From Calliopum simillimum (lineage: Eukaryota; Arthropoda; Insecta; Diptera; Lauxaniidae): a stretch of 64,000 nt of DNA. The DNA lies in assembly GCA_951812925.1 (NCBI GenBank), contig OX638368.1, forward strand, positions 119,745,309 to 119,809,308, given 5' to 3'. Position 1 is the first letter of the stretch. Each line of letters opens with the position of its first letter. Under the pieces are notes generated by a model, which was not told where the DNA came from, did no database searches, and saw nothing but the letters and a program-made list of their open reading frames with translations. Shown here one piece after another: positions 45,546-56,871 of the stretch. The translations under genes and the position numbers were made by a program.

Positions 45546-46283
45546 TTTTTATCGTTTTGTAAAACAAACTAGATTTCCGTATTTGCGCGTTTGACTTGAA
45601 TGCGCGAATCTTTTTCAGATCCTATGACAAGAAACCACTTCGCAATTCGTAAACAAAATGATGAAAGAAAGAAAATAAGAAAACAACAACTGTCAAATTT
45701 GCAAAGACGAAGACGGACGTGTTTAATAATTGGCACACAAGAATATTGCCATACTATCAAAATAATAATTTGCATTTGAGAAAAGAATTTTTGTTGTTGT
45801 TTGCATAAAAAATCAAAACATTTGTTTGAAAAGTTTCCCCGTGTAAGCAAGGAATTGAAAATAACTGAGTGTATTCCTTAAAACGTGTAAATGCCACAAT
45901 TTGACAACTATTAAGAGTTTACGAGGTTTTCGATGTGCTTACACGTTTTAAGGAATACCCTAACTGTGTTTTAGAGGGCAGCATGAACCCCGTTATTTTT
46001 AAATGATTGTGTGTGCTGTCTTCTTATTTTGTTTTGCTTTTCGTTTCCGCACCGCTTTCTTCCTCTTGCAAACAAACTCCGAATGGCACGATAAAAAAGT
46101 GTTAAAATCCCTTTCCCTTTTTTCTATGTACCACTTCCCACAAGAAGTTTTGTTTTCATACCATTTAGAAATTTAATAAACACATCTTCTGAAAATTAGC
46201 CATTGTGAATAAAAAACAGCTGATTTTTTAAGTTTCGTTTGTAAGTTGTAAATTTGTAAACGAAAAATAAAATAAAAAAATAA
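45546..46283. promoter_or_regulatory. Divergent promoter region of the CLCC1-like gene and CCDC12
   Basis: The 740 bp between two divergent ATGs must hold both promoters. A hairpin MITE lies in it at 45867-45961. No TATA box was confidently assigned; the sequence from 46060 to 46283 is the likely 5' UTR side of CCDC12. Confidence 0.4.
45867..45961. mobile_element. Hairpin MITE, 'GGAATNCC-ACGTGT' family, copy in a promoter region
   Basis: Starts GAGTGTATTCCTTAAAACG and ends GGAATACCCT, with AACT on both sides, compatible with the 3-bp duplications of the other copies. The left arm is partly deleted. Confidence 0.85.
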
Positions 46284-46829
46284 ATGAAAATGAATCAACC
46301 TGAAGACAAATTAGGTAAGCTAACTGAGGAATCCTTAAAACGCAAAGAGAGATTAAAAAGACTGCGAGAACAAGTACAACAGTCTGATAAAACGAATTCA
46401 AGCAATGGCGAATCTATTTCAAAGTATGGTATTAACATGGGTAGCAGAACAAACTATTAAATTTTAATCAAACTTCTACTTTGTAGACCAATTTTTCGTA
46501 GCTACAAACCCCAAAATGAAACAACAATCGGAGAAGTTTTGGAACAGGAGCCAACTGGAGAAATTGAAAGTCAAGTTTCGGAACAATTAGAACTGCTGAA
46601 GACACCTATTGTAATCGATGAAATTGACATTGCAAATTTAGCACCGCGTAAAGCCGATTGGGACTTAAAACGTGATGTGGCGAAAAAATTAGAAAAACTA
46701 GAGCGTCGAACACAAAAAGCTATTGCGGAATTAATACGGGAGAGACTTAAAAAAAATCAAGACGATATTTTCCAAGTCGTCAATGTTGGCACTGCACTGG
46801 ACAATCACGACGGTACACTTGAAGATTAA
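46284..46829 (+). CDS. CCDC12: CCDC12 / Cwf18-family pre-mRNA splicing factor
   Basis: Small coiled-coil protein of the cwf18 family, a component of activated spliceosomes in the nucleus. Two exons, 46284-46423 and 46487-46829, join in phase to give 160 residues, close to the family length. Visible signs: an N-terminal charged helix (ESLKRKERLKRLREQ), the conserved FRSYKPQ and a central APRKADWDLKRDVAKKLEKLERRTQKAIAEL-type stretch in which the family motif is P-K-K-x-x-W-D-L-K-R. A Met two codons downstream could also start the protein. AATAAA at 46909 is a plausible polyadenylation signal. The gene converges on Sas-6 with 151 bp between stop codons. Confidence 0.9.
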
Positions 46830-46980
46830 TATATAAATTATTGGAACGATTTCGTTATCATTAATTATATTTTAAGATTTAATTTTAACTAGATCTATGC
46901 TTGTTTTTTAATAAACTATAATAATTAAAATGTAAATCGTTGGGATTAGTTTAGATTAAAATTGTATGCTGTACTTCAAC

Positions 46981-48778
46981 TTATTTACGTGTCCGACTTG
47001 AGAAAGCTGTCGTAGCGCTATGTATTGGAATATTTTCCTTCCCGCTCGTCAGGCGTTGCTTAAGAGCTTTAATTTCTAAAAACGAACCAAACAAGATATT
47101 GAAATTTATTACGTTTGTATGTTTAAAACATAAATAGAATACTTACGTTCAGCATATTTGGACTCCATCGAGGAGGCGAACTTGCGCATTGACTCTAACT
47201 GTTGTGGTATTTCTAGACGCAAGCTATCGACTGTTTGCTGTAAACTGTTAATTTGCTGCTGTCGTAATTCCAATAACAACTCCTTTTCTTTAATGGCTTT
47301 TTCTTGCTGCAAAGCTACTTCGGTTCGCCAACTGATGGTCTTTTTCAATTTTGCTAGCTCTTGTGATTGTTTCATTATGATTTCATTGGCTTTGGAAATC
47401 TCTTCTGTCGTCATTTCGAGTGCTTGACGTTTTGTTTGTGTGATTTTCCTTTCCGCCTCAAGTTCGGCAAATAAATCAGCCTATAAATGCCAGCATAGTA
47501 AAGCTTTGATTGAGTAATAAAACTTGATTCAAAACTTACCTCAGTTTTGTCATGTTTCTTGAGCTTTTCCTGCAATTCCATAATATGTTTACGTGTTTCA
47601 TTTAAATGCATTTCATTTTTGCGCTCCAGATTCTTTATTGCTGCGATTTCTGTATGGAGCTTTTCGTTTTGTTCATTCATGTTGCTAATATGCCCTTTTA
47701 AGCTACGGATTTCTTCATTTAAATTTTCATTTCGCTTTTGCTCTTGACTATAACAATCAAACCCAATTTATTAAATTTACTTACGTGTAACTTTACTTCA
47801 TATCCTACCTTTTTTCAGCCAATGCATTTGCCTTTTCCGCAACACACTGATCTAGCTGCAACTGCATCGCATTTATGGTCTTGCGATTTCGTTCATTGTC
47901 GTTGTGTCGCTGCTCTGATGCTTTTTTCAGACTTTCTTGCATTTGTTGCATTTCTTCGTTGTGGCGTAAGGTAAGCGCTTTAGTATTCTCAAGTAGATTT
48001 TCGCGCAGTTTTGTATTTTCGATTTCATACTGTTCAATGCGCTGAGTTTGAGCATGCAATTCGTGCTGTAAGATTTGCATGGAATTCTCTAATCCAACGT
48101 TTTTCTTCTGTGAATTAAAAAAATAACTTTGTCAGGTTCACTACGCATTAAATACGTCGTTTTCTACCTGTAGTGCATCCAAAATGCTGTTCATATAGAA
48201 AACTACGACGTTAAGTGGAGCCATACGCATTGGCAAGCAAAGGTGTATTAAGTTTTTGAATGAACGCATTTCATAAAATTGCAACTGAAATTCTCCATCG
48301 CCACCAGTATCAGCCAATTCCGCAACACTCGCTGAAGTTCGCCGCCTCTGCACTTGCACTAAATTAATCTCTAATTTTCCAGCCTGACAGTCTTGCAATA
48401 TTTTAATAAGATTTTCGATGAAACCACCAAAAGTTACATGCAGAGACTGATCCTGCTTTAATACTTGAAACGAATTTGTGTCCACAGTTGTGATGTACAT
48501 ACGACGCTGGTCATTTTTCTCTGTGATTCTTAATTGCTGTATGGATTTATTTCCATATAAATAATTTTTAAAATACAATAAAGGTAGTTGCAACTTACAA
48601 TAAGTCCTTTGAAATCCATTTTTTCAGCATAAACATAACAAAGCTTTTTTGCCAGCAATTCATTAAGACGAAAGTTGATCAACAACTCACAAGTTGGCAA
48701 AATGCATTCAATATTTTTGCTGTGATTGATATTAGCAAAATATTGTTCTTCAGTTTGTGCAGCATATGGCGAAAACAT
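46981..48778 (-). CDS. Sas-6: Spindle assembly abnormal protein 6 (SAS-6)
   Basis: SAS-6 forms the nine-fold cartwheel hub that templates centrioles. Six exons on the minus strand (48778-48599, 48536-48168, 48107-47809, 47747-47540, 47480-47147, 47075-46981) join in phase to 494 residues, slightly longer than I recall for Drosophila. The N-terminal about 180 residues make the globular head domain, including RRMYITTVDTNSFQVLKQ, LHVTFGGFIENLI and FKNLIHLCLPM. The next about 280 residues are an almost uninterrupted coiled coil rich in Glu, Lys, Gln and Leu. A short basic disordered tail follows, containing TSGKENIPIH and ending SSRTRK. All introns are 60-70 bp. The gene appears intact. Confidence 0.94.
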
Positions 48779-49754
48779 AGCTTTACAAAGAAATTATCTT
48801 AATTCCAATTTAAATAAAAGTGAAATCAATTAAATTTAAACTGTCAAGTAAAATGTAAATAAAAATAACTTCAAATTTGACAACGAACAACCAATGCTGC
48901 CAAATCTCTTTTAAATGTTGCTCGTTATATCAAAGTCCGCATTTTTACACACACAAGCTTTTGTCTTTTTTTTCTGAATTGTCCTCTAAAGGCCAGTGCA
49001 CACTCGAACAGGTTAGTCAGTTTTGCTCATGATTCAATAACAATGGTTATAGCAAGTTGTCAAAATAAACAAAAACGGTACCCTGACCTTGCCTTGCTAT
49101 CCGTCAAAAGACTAAAAAATTTTGACATTTTCATAGTTTAAGAAGAAGCAGCATTTGTTATCGCTGCAACCAGGGTAATTCAACCATGGTTTTGCTCTTG
49201 CTTGCTGTTTTCGTCATTGCTTAGTCAGCGGCCATATTTTTTTGTCTTATACCCTATTCTCACTTGCCTGGTTAACCAGATGTATGCTGATTAAGCACTA
49301 ACCAGGATAGTTTTCCATATAAAAAGCTTTTCTATATGTATGGAGAAGATTAGCAAGTTTTTAAATAATTAGATCATTTAACCCAAATCATTTCCAAATT
49401 CAAAAAATCCCAGGGAAATTAGGAAATGTCCTCTTCTTTTGACAAAAGCAAAATGTAAACAAATAAAACATTTGTGATAAAAAGCAAATTAAAGCTAAAA
49501 TCAAAAATGCGCTCGTCTCAATTGTTTTGAAAAAAATTTACATAACGAAATATCGTCGGGTTAAAACTACAACTAGACATCTACATTTTTGATGTTTTGA
49601 GAAAAAAGCGTTTTAAGTTTTTTGAATTTCGTTTTTTGTATGGGATTTTGCAGTTTTCTACTTTTTATTCTTTATGTAAAATTGGATGAGGCCTACATAT
49701 CAAAAAACCGACTAGATTGGGGCATAGATTTGAATTATTTTTTCTTTTGCATAT
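48779..49754. other. Promoter side of Sas-6 and intergenic DNA
   Basis: No gene was recognised. 'ggccagtgcacactcgaac' (48992) and 'ctattctcacttgcctggttaacc' (49254) look like MITE-type phrases but no complete element could be delimited. Confidence 0.4.
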
Positions 49755-50028
49755 TTTCCAAAATAAATCAATGAAAAAACGCATAATTTTCATGACAGAG
49801 CTATCACATGCAATATACATGCATTTGAAGACTGCAATTTAAGCGACAGATTGAAGGCACGGCCTGTACGCCGTCCACACGTTACAACTTGCCTGCGCAA
49901 GCCTAGTTTGCACAAAAAAATCTTTGGAAATTCAAAGAAAGCACAGGCCGCACTTTTGAACTGTGCAAACTTGACTTTTGTCGTCCACACGTACAGACTT
50001 ACTTGCACAAACCAGTTTGAGCAGGTAA
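49755..50028 (-). mobile_element. Truncated inverted copy of the TTAA element
   Basis: In reverse complement this aligns with about 32085-32375, including CCTGTGCTTTCTTTGAATTT and CAATCTGTCGCTTAAATTGC. The outer terminal repeat is lost at the right, where the sequence abuts the dispersed repeat starting at 50035. Confidence 0.82.
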
Positions 50029-50034
50029 GTCCTT

Positions 50035-50540
50035 TTATGTACTTTTGACGCTGAATCCGTCTTCATTGCAGAACGTTCATTACACCTGCAGGATTTTGAA
50101 ATATCCTTGCTTGAATTTGAAGAAAACGCTGTGTTCAGTCTTACAGCATAGCTACAAGAAAAGATTAAATTCTTTTTTATTAATAGCATCGAATAACCCC
50201 AAACTTCCTTATCAAAATATCCTTTCGTATTTTTACAATAGGACTCTTTATTTTCCGAGTTATGATCCTTTGAAGATAAGATATTTCAGCCCCCATACAA
50301 ATGACGAAATATTTTGGGTTTGTGGCATATCCCATTTAATTATTTCAGGGCATTCTATTTCACCAAAAAAAAATTGAGTTTTTGATATTTTTCTATACCA
50401 TTCGATATTTTCCGAACTTTTTCTCATCGGTTAATTTATCATTTTGAAAGCATGACCATTAGAGCTGAATAGCTATGAATGAAAACATCGACTAAAATAA
50501 TAAAATCAGATTGTTGACCGAGCAGGGATCGGTCTCCAGG
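50035..50540 (+). repeat. Dispersed repeat, copy 2
   Basis: Aligns with 17461-17944. It keeps about 25 bp (around 50067-50091) that copy 1 lacks. Confidence 0.75.
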
Positions 50541-51740
50541 TATTGTGTTTTAAATTTAAATACAGACATGAAGTTTCATTAATAAATAATAAAAAACAAA
50601 TTTTCTTTGTTATTTCTTCATCTGCAACTAGAAGTTATAGCTCCTCCATGGATTTAAAAAAATTTATTTTGGGATTTGTTTTTCATCTATTTTGACACGT
50701 TTTTATCATGATTTATATGATAGAAAGTTGACAATCAGCTGATCTGCTGTCATGAAAAACCAGAAGTTCAAGTGTGAATACAATTTTAAGCATCTCGTTT
50801 TGAAAACGAATGAACGTTTTCGATGCCAGTGTGAAAAGGGTATTAGTCCGATCGCGTGGACTGCCGGTGAGATTATCCAACGCTTCGAAGAGAAAATATT
50901 CAAGCTGGAACCCATTTACACCAAGGGTGTCCGCGTAAAACAAAAGTGAGCCAATTTTGGCTCGCCTACGACATAAAGAATATTTCAGTACAATAATCAC
51001 AGGAATAATTTTTGTTGTTATTTTTTGAACCCGTCAAAATTTCGCGGTTTTGTTTTTTTTTTTTTTTTTTTGCTTATACACAAAATCGAACTCAAACCAA
51101 AAACAACAAACAATATTCAAACAAATTATCGTCTAAAACACAGCTATTATCAACTACTTACCAATTTACCCAACGGGAGGAAATGAAGCTGCTTCCAAGA
51201 AGAGCAAAATAGAAACAAAATTTTCCAGTCAAATTTTTTTATTGCTGCTTAAGCTTAATAAATCTACCAAAAATTACAGAAAAAATTTAGTTTTTGTGAA
51301 ATGGAACTTAAAGTTTTGAAAAACTTCCACGGAAGCATATTTCATATTTTTTCAAATGTATGCTTCGACTCAACTTCCACAGAAGTGTATTTGAATCGTA
51401 TTTCATGTGCTTCAGAAGATGTGCATCTCCGCAATGACATCCTGTGTTAAAAAACATAAGTAGTTAGAACAGCACTGGAAGGAGTTTCTTGCTCCTTAAA
51501 CGTGCTACCGTTTTCCGTCGGGTACATACATTTTCATATTGATGACAAAATCAGTGGAGTTGGCATCACTTTATATTGATGTTAAGATTGATAGTCTAAA
51601 ACGGCCTATTAAGCGAAGAAATCGCCATTTTTCAGAAAAAGCGGCATCGGCAGAAAAATCGGCATAAAAAGAGTAGAAAAATTAATTGAAATTGTAAATT
51701 GTGACAATTTTTTAAATATTGTGCAGATCTTTATAAAATA
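50541..51740. other. Intergenic DNA and 5' flank of the RRM gene
   Basis: Apart from the short ORF at 50752-50949, nothing was recognised. 'acttccacggaagcatatttcat' recurs inverted or diverged at 51327-51420. Confidence 0.4.
50752..50949 (+). CDS. Unrecognised 65-residue ORF
   Basis: The ATG stands in an acceptable context and the product is basic with Cys residues in a C-x(n)-CQC arrangement (FKCEYNF, FRCQCEKG) and a helical IIQRFEEKIFKLEP segment, ending KGVRVKQK. Composition looks more protein-like than neighbouring chance frames. No homologous family was recognised. It may be a small gene, the last exon of a larger gene, or a retrocopy fragment. Confidence 0.3.
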   Translation: MKNQKFKCEYNFKHLVLKTNERFRCQCEKGISPIAWTAGEIIQRFEEKIFKLEPIYTKGVRVKQK

Positions 51741-54700
51741 ATGGCTGTAAGTTAAACTAAACAAAATTTTACTTAATATATTTATGCAAAATGTTCACGT
51801 AATATTTTCATATTCCTCTTTTGCGTTTCTTCATGTCATTAAATTTCGCGCGATGTACCGAAAATGCCGAATATGTAGACCACAAAGATTTTCGTTGGCA
51901 GCCTTCCGCCTGGTTCAAAACCTGAAGAACTGCGTCATCTCTTCGAGAGTTATGGAGTAGTTGTTGAATGCGACATTATGAACCGTTGTGGCTTTGTTCA
52001 CATGGAGACGCCAGATATGGCGGATAATGCGATTAAGGCTCTACATGATACACAGTTTAAAGGACAAAATATCGTAGTCGAAGCTGGTCGACCCAAGGAT
52101 AAGAACAAAAAAGGTGGCCCACCAGGAGGTGGTCCTATGGGTGGTGGTGGACGTGGTCGCGGTGGCGGTGGACCACGTGGTGGTCGAGGCGGTGGCGGCA
52201 TGTTGGGTGAGTTTAAAGAAAAATAAGGTTATATTTGCAATTTTTGGTGAAAATAAGTAAAAATTTAGTCAAATTGCTTCAAAATTGTTACAAAATTTTG
52301 TTCAAACCCGAAAAAAATACATTTCACTCATTGCATTTCATCGTTCCTTGAAATATACAGTGACTCACAGGTCCGATCGAATACTAAGCAAAATTATGAA
52401 AATGTAGGAAATTCGTTACTGTGATTGGCTCAAATGCTTTTTTTTATTCAAAAGTATTACAGAACTTTAGGTTCATAAAAAAACCATACACTTCATATCA
52501 ACATACATCCCAAATCAAAATTTAAAAAAAAAAAAATACATTCGATCAGTTTTGTGACTTACGCCCCTATTGCGGTTATCTATTAGTGATAAAATCGATG
52601 GCCATTGATTGTTTCTATAAATACCATATTTGAAACTACTGCACTGATTTAAATAAAGTTTTACTCATTTGATTGGAAATGGCATGTAAGAGAAAAATTC
52701 TGGAATCAGCGTAGTAGTTTTGATAATAGGGCTAATAGTAAGAATCGATTTTATCGCTGATACATAACCGCAATAGGGGCCTTAGTTAACAAAAACTAGT
52801 AATAATTATGACGAATAAGTGATTTGAATGGTTTCTCATCGGCTTTTCCCAAGGGAAGCAGCTCTAGTTTACACATCGTCTAGACTCTTTGAAGAATTGG
52901 AATAGTGCACCCTTTTCATTTCAGCTGCAGCAATAAATGACCGATCACATTCATGTCTAGATATCGAAGTGGTTAATCTAACGGTTGAATGCCGTGCTCG
53001 GAATCAAGTTTAAGCAACTCTAGCCGTATGACTCGGCATTAGCTTGTTAAAAGGAAATGTCCGTAACTGATTTGTCCTTTGTCCGACACAATGCAGTTGC
53101 TATACAGCTGAGGGCTCTGTCATTAAAAAGGGTTTATTAAAAGCTAAGAATAAAGATTGCGGAAAAATAAACAAAATTAACTTTTAAAGACCGGCGGTAC
53201 GGTGGTGATATCCGGCGGGACAAAAAAATCAGAATATGGTTCTATTAATCTCGGGAAGAATGACTGCGCTGGGTTAACTTAATTTTTTAAATAACTGTTT
53301 GAATTAAGCGAATCAAATTTTTCACGTTTTAATAATTTTGCTAAGTATTCGATCAGACCTGTGAGTCACTGTATGTATGCAAATGGTTCGATTTTCATTT
53401 CACTAAAGGGCCCAGAAAAGCTTTCTCACATGAAAATTCTTTGTAATCTGAAATTTTTCAGTATTCTCATATTCTTTAAGCCTCGATAAATCGCTTCATA
53501 CTTAATTTTTTCGACTTATTTTGGGTCGTTTTATGTCAAATTGCGGGGCCATGGAAATCGTATCTCCATAATTTCGATTCCTACATTTTAAGTACAATAT
53601 ATCCATAGGAAACAAAATATTAAAATATAGATTAGTTGAGCGCAATTCTAAATCAGCAGAGAGACTAGAGTACTTATAATTTTCTTGTAATATTAAATTC
53701 CTTGGCGGAGCAACATATGACATTCTCTTAAAATGAAAGACACCAATAGTACTTATGGCTATAAAAAGTTATGTTGCCTCTACACTGGATGTTAAGCCCA
53801 AATATTTCAAAGCCCAAAAATCTTATGGTTTCTTCCGTAGTAAAACCAATTGACTACATAAGAGAAAGTGTATTTCCCGCGTTTAGGAAAAATTCCAAAA
53901 ACTACCTCTTTAAAATGAAGCAACAATTTTCGTTTTTTATTAATACGATCCTGATCCATCCCTGTATATTTAAATATTAATTTGGGTAAATTTTTACCCA
54001 TTTTCTCAAGTTGGCTTTTCTGGTAGAATGCCAGATGGCGTAAAACAAGCCGCCACATTGGAATTGGCTGGCGCCATTATGCAGATGCTTAACGAAAATT
54101 CTAATTCATCAGGTGGCGGCGGTGGTGGACCTCCAGGTGGTGGCCGTGGCGGGAGCTTTGGTGGACGAGGTCCTGGCGGTGGTGGTGGTGGTCCAAATCG
54201 CGACTTTAATCGTAATAATGGCGTTGGTCCCATAAGAAGCGATAACTTTAGAGGACAACAGCGAAATACACCATACGGACGGGGTGGAGGTGGTGGTGGA
54301 TTTGGTATGAATCAAGGTGGTGGAAAATTCGGAGGCGGCGGTGATGACTTCAATGCTGGTCCACAAGGTCCTCCAAGAGGGTTCAATAAGGGAGGCGGTG
54401 GATTCGGAGGTGATCAACAGTTTGACAGCTGGCAAGGCGGCGGTGGTGGCGTTGATCACGGTAGAAATCGTAACTTTAATGATAACCGAAACTTTGGTGG
54501 AGGAGGCAAACCTGGAAACAGTAGTTTTGGTGGTGGTGGTGGTGGTGGCTACGGCGGTGGTATGAATCAAGGTAACGCTGGAAATCCTGCTATGGGAAAC
54601 CAAGATCGTAGGGGCTTTGCATTGCCCGGTGGCGCTGGTGGACAGCAACATTTTGGTGGAGGTGGCGATCAAGGTGGCTTCAGAGGACCACCAGCAGGTG

Positions 54701-56871
54701 GTGAATCAGAAATGTTCACGAGAAGACCGAATCCTCCAAATATGTAAGTTTAATTTTTGTATTATAATGCTGACTTATAAAAGATTTTGCATAAACTGCA
54801 TTAATTTTTGCTTTGATTGAAATTTTTCCAACTGCACATTTTGTTCTCTTCTTAAAAAGTTATATAGCGACTCCATGCAAAAAAATTAAAAGCTTAAACA
54901 TACAACCTTTTTATGTATTTCAAAACGATTCAGTGACTTATATGTAACTGCTTATACAGTTAGTCAAAATCTTTGCATCTTTATAGAGTCCGATTTCTAA
55001 AAATAAAAATTCTGGAAAAATGTCTGGAAAAAGAGTAAACTGAAACACAATACAAATAGAATCGAATTGAAGCAATCTATAGCAATCTTAATATAAAAGA
55101 ATGCAGATGTGAAAAAAAATTGTGACGTCAAAGTTTCTCATGAAACCATTAGAAAAGTGCTTCTAAAAAACAAGTACTCGTCTAGAATGCTGTTTTTGGT
55201 GACGAAAGTAAAGTAATGCTGTACTACGATGAAGATCCCAATAAAGTTTGGAGACAGCCACTTGGAGCCCTCGAGAACCAAAGTATTATTCCCACAATAA
55301 AATTTGGTAAACTATTTATTATTCGGCTTTGTTGACTGAAACATTCTAGATAATTTAAAGTTTTAGCTGTATCATGATAATGATCCGAAACACAAATCAC
55401 AGTTGTGAATCAGTTGGTTGCTATACAACTGCACCAAAGCCATAGATGCTCCTGCACAAAGCCCGGGCATTAACTCTATTGAATTTTTTTGGAAGTATTT
55501 AAAGAATCAGGGGTCCTACTTCTAAAGCAGATCTCATAAAATATGTGAATAAATAATGGAAAAAGATTTAAGGAAGACATACGAAGTACTAATATGAAAA
55601 GCTGCAGTACTTTTCTCAAAACCATTAATTAAATTTCAAAGATCTTTTTGACGGTATGTTCGTGGTTTTTTTGTTTTTAATTTTTTTGCTATTATATTTT
55701 GAAAATATTCTTATTTTTTGCATAGTTTAACGGCATAATAAAAATTTAAAAATTGCATTTTAACACGCAATGAATAAATATTTTTTGAGTTTTGCAAAGA
55801 CTTTTTTGACTACCTGTACAAACCTCAAAAGTAAGCACATGAATTGAAATTTTTGTTCAATTTAAGGTGAACTTGTCGAAGACAGTTCTTAATTAAAACT
55901 TTCTTTCAATACAGAACAAGGCTGACAAATATCAGAAAAATATATTGTCTCATACAAAAAAATGTAAATTGGGTAATAACTTCGAAATGAGAGTCTTAAT
56001 ACGATAACAACTGAGTTTGAATTATTCTTCGCCACTGAACGAATGTTGGAGGGGTAATGAAAAAAAAAAAAAAATAATGTCTTAAGTTTGAAAATATTCA
56101 ATCGATATTTAATCCTATTTTCATAATAAATCGATGTTATCCGCTCTAAAATAAGTACAATTTATAAATATAATCAGACATATTATATACACTTATTTAT
56201 AAACAGAATTTCACCTTGATTCCTTCACAGTTCTGTTATTAATTTAATAATTTTGTAGGGGTGGCGGCGGCGGTGGCCGAGGCGGCGCTGGTGGAGGAGG
56301 TGGAGGTCGTGGAGGAGGAGGAGGTGATTTTGGTGGTGGACGTGGTGGTTTCGGTGGTGGACGTGGTGGCTTTGGAGGTAGAGGAGGAAGCGGCGCACCA
56401 AGTGGGCGTGGAGGCGGCGGATTTGGTGGTGGGCAACGTAATGCATCAGGTGGCCCAGGACTGGGAGGCAACCGTAATATGAATAATAACGCCAATAACT
56501 TTCAAAATGATTTTCCACCGTTAGATGGCGGTGGATTTAATCGGTAAGTAAAAAAGTGATGAAAAAACAAAGTTTTTCTAAAGAAGCGAAAAAGGCTTAA
56601 GTCATAATTTACCATTTTACAAAGTCAATTGTATAGATAAAATGCGTATGGAAATGCGTTCCCAAGTAAATCTTTAAAGTGAGAGTCAATTTTAATCACG
56701 AATTAAGAAAAAAAATTAAATAGCCAATTCTAAACACGTTATCCATGATGATATCCTTTTGAACAAAAAATCCTATATATGTTTTGAAAATTAATCCATA
56801 TTTTACAAATTTATATTCTCTTACACAGCAATGCGCCACGCCCAAATATGATGTCAAATCGTCGCTATTAA
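51741..56871 (+). CDS. RRM protein with glycine/RGG-rich C-terminus
   Basis: Five exons, 51741-51746 (ATG GCT only), 51879-52206, 54011-54743, 56259-56543 and 56829-56871, join in phase to 464 residues. Residues 3-75 form one RRM with RNP2 IFVGSL (6-11) and RNP1 RCGFVHME (38-45). Its sequence is closest to RBM4/lark-type RRMs. The segment GFSGRMPDGVKQAATLELAGAIMQML follows the first glycine run, and after it the protein is almost wholly Gly-rich with RGG/RGR, NRNF and FGGG repeats, ending MMSNRRY. Such tails bind RNA and promote condensates, so a nuclear/cytoplasmic mRNA-binding role is likely. Exon 3 must be entered at CTCAAG|TTGG, not at the nearer TAG|AATG, to keep frame. Introns 2 and 3 hold Tc1-type insertions. 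No gene name is assigned. Confidence 0.85.
52358..53371. mobile_element. Non-autonomous Tc1-type element in intron 2 of the RRM gene
   Basis: Ends CAGTGACTCACAGGTCCG and, inverted, CAGTGACTCACAGGTCTG, with TA on both sides (52356-52357 and 53372-53373). No transposase was recognised. The first 11 bp equal those of the Tc1 relic at 768, so the two may use a related transposase. A 220-bp MITE lies inside it at 52562-52781. Confidence 0.88.
52562..52781. mobile_element. Palindromic MITE, 'GGCCCCTATTGCG' family, nested copy 2
   Basis: Homologous end to end with 37763-38003. TTA lies on both sides (52559-52561 and 52782-52784), giving a 3-bp duplication. Confidence 0.87.
54957..55816 (+). pseudogene. 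Degenerate Tc1-like transposon in intron 3 of the RRM gene
   Basis: Ends CAGTTAGTCAAAATCTTTGC and, inverted, CAGGTAGTCAAAAAAGTCTT, with TA on both sides (54955-54956, 55817-55818). Inside, frames show VFGDESKVM, YHDNDPKHKSQL and PAQSPGINSIEFFWKYLK, the three catalytic regions of a Tc1 transposase, separated by stops and deletions. The N-terminal domain is mostly missing. Confidence 0.85.

Noticed and set aside
47158..47974. Plus-strand ORFs over Sas-6
   Set aside because: Antisense shadows of the coiled-coil exons.
50706..51000. 95- and 69-residue minus-strand ORFs
   Set aside because: They overlap the more protein-like plus-strand ORF and show no family features.
54011..54030. TAG|AATG acceptor for exon 3 of the RRM gene
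   Set aside because: It would put a stop codon six codons in; the CTCAAG acceptor 17 bp upstream gives a continuous frame.
54109..54672. 187-residue minus-strand ORF and other frames over the Gly-rich exons
   Set aside because: Low-complexity shadows of the GGN-repeat coding exons of the RRM gene.
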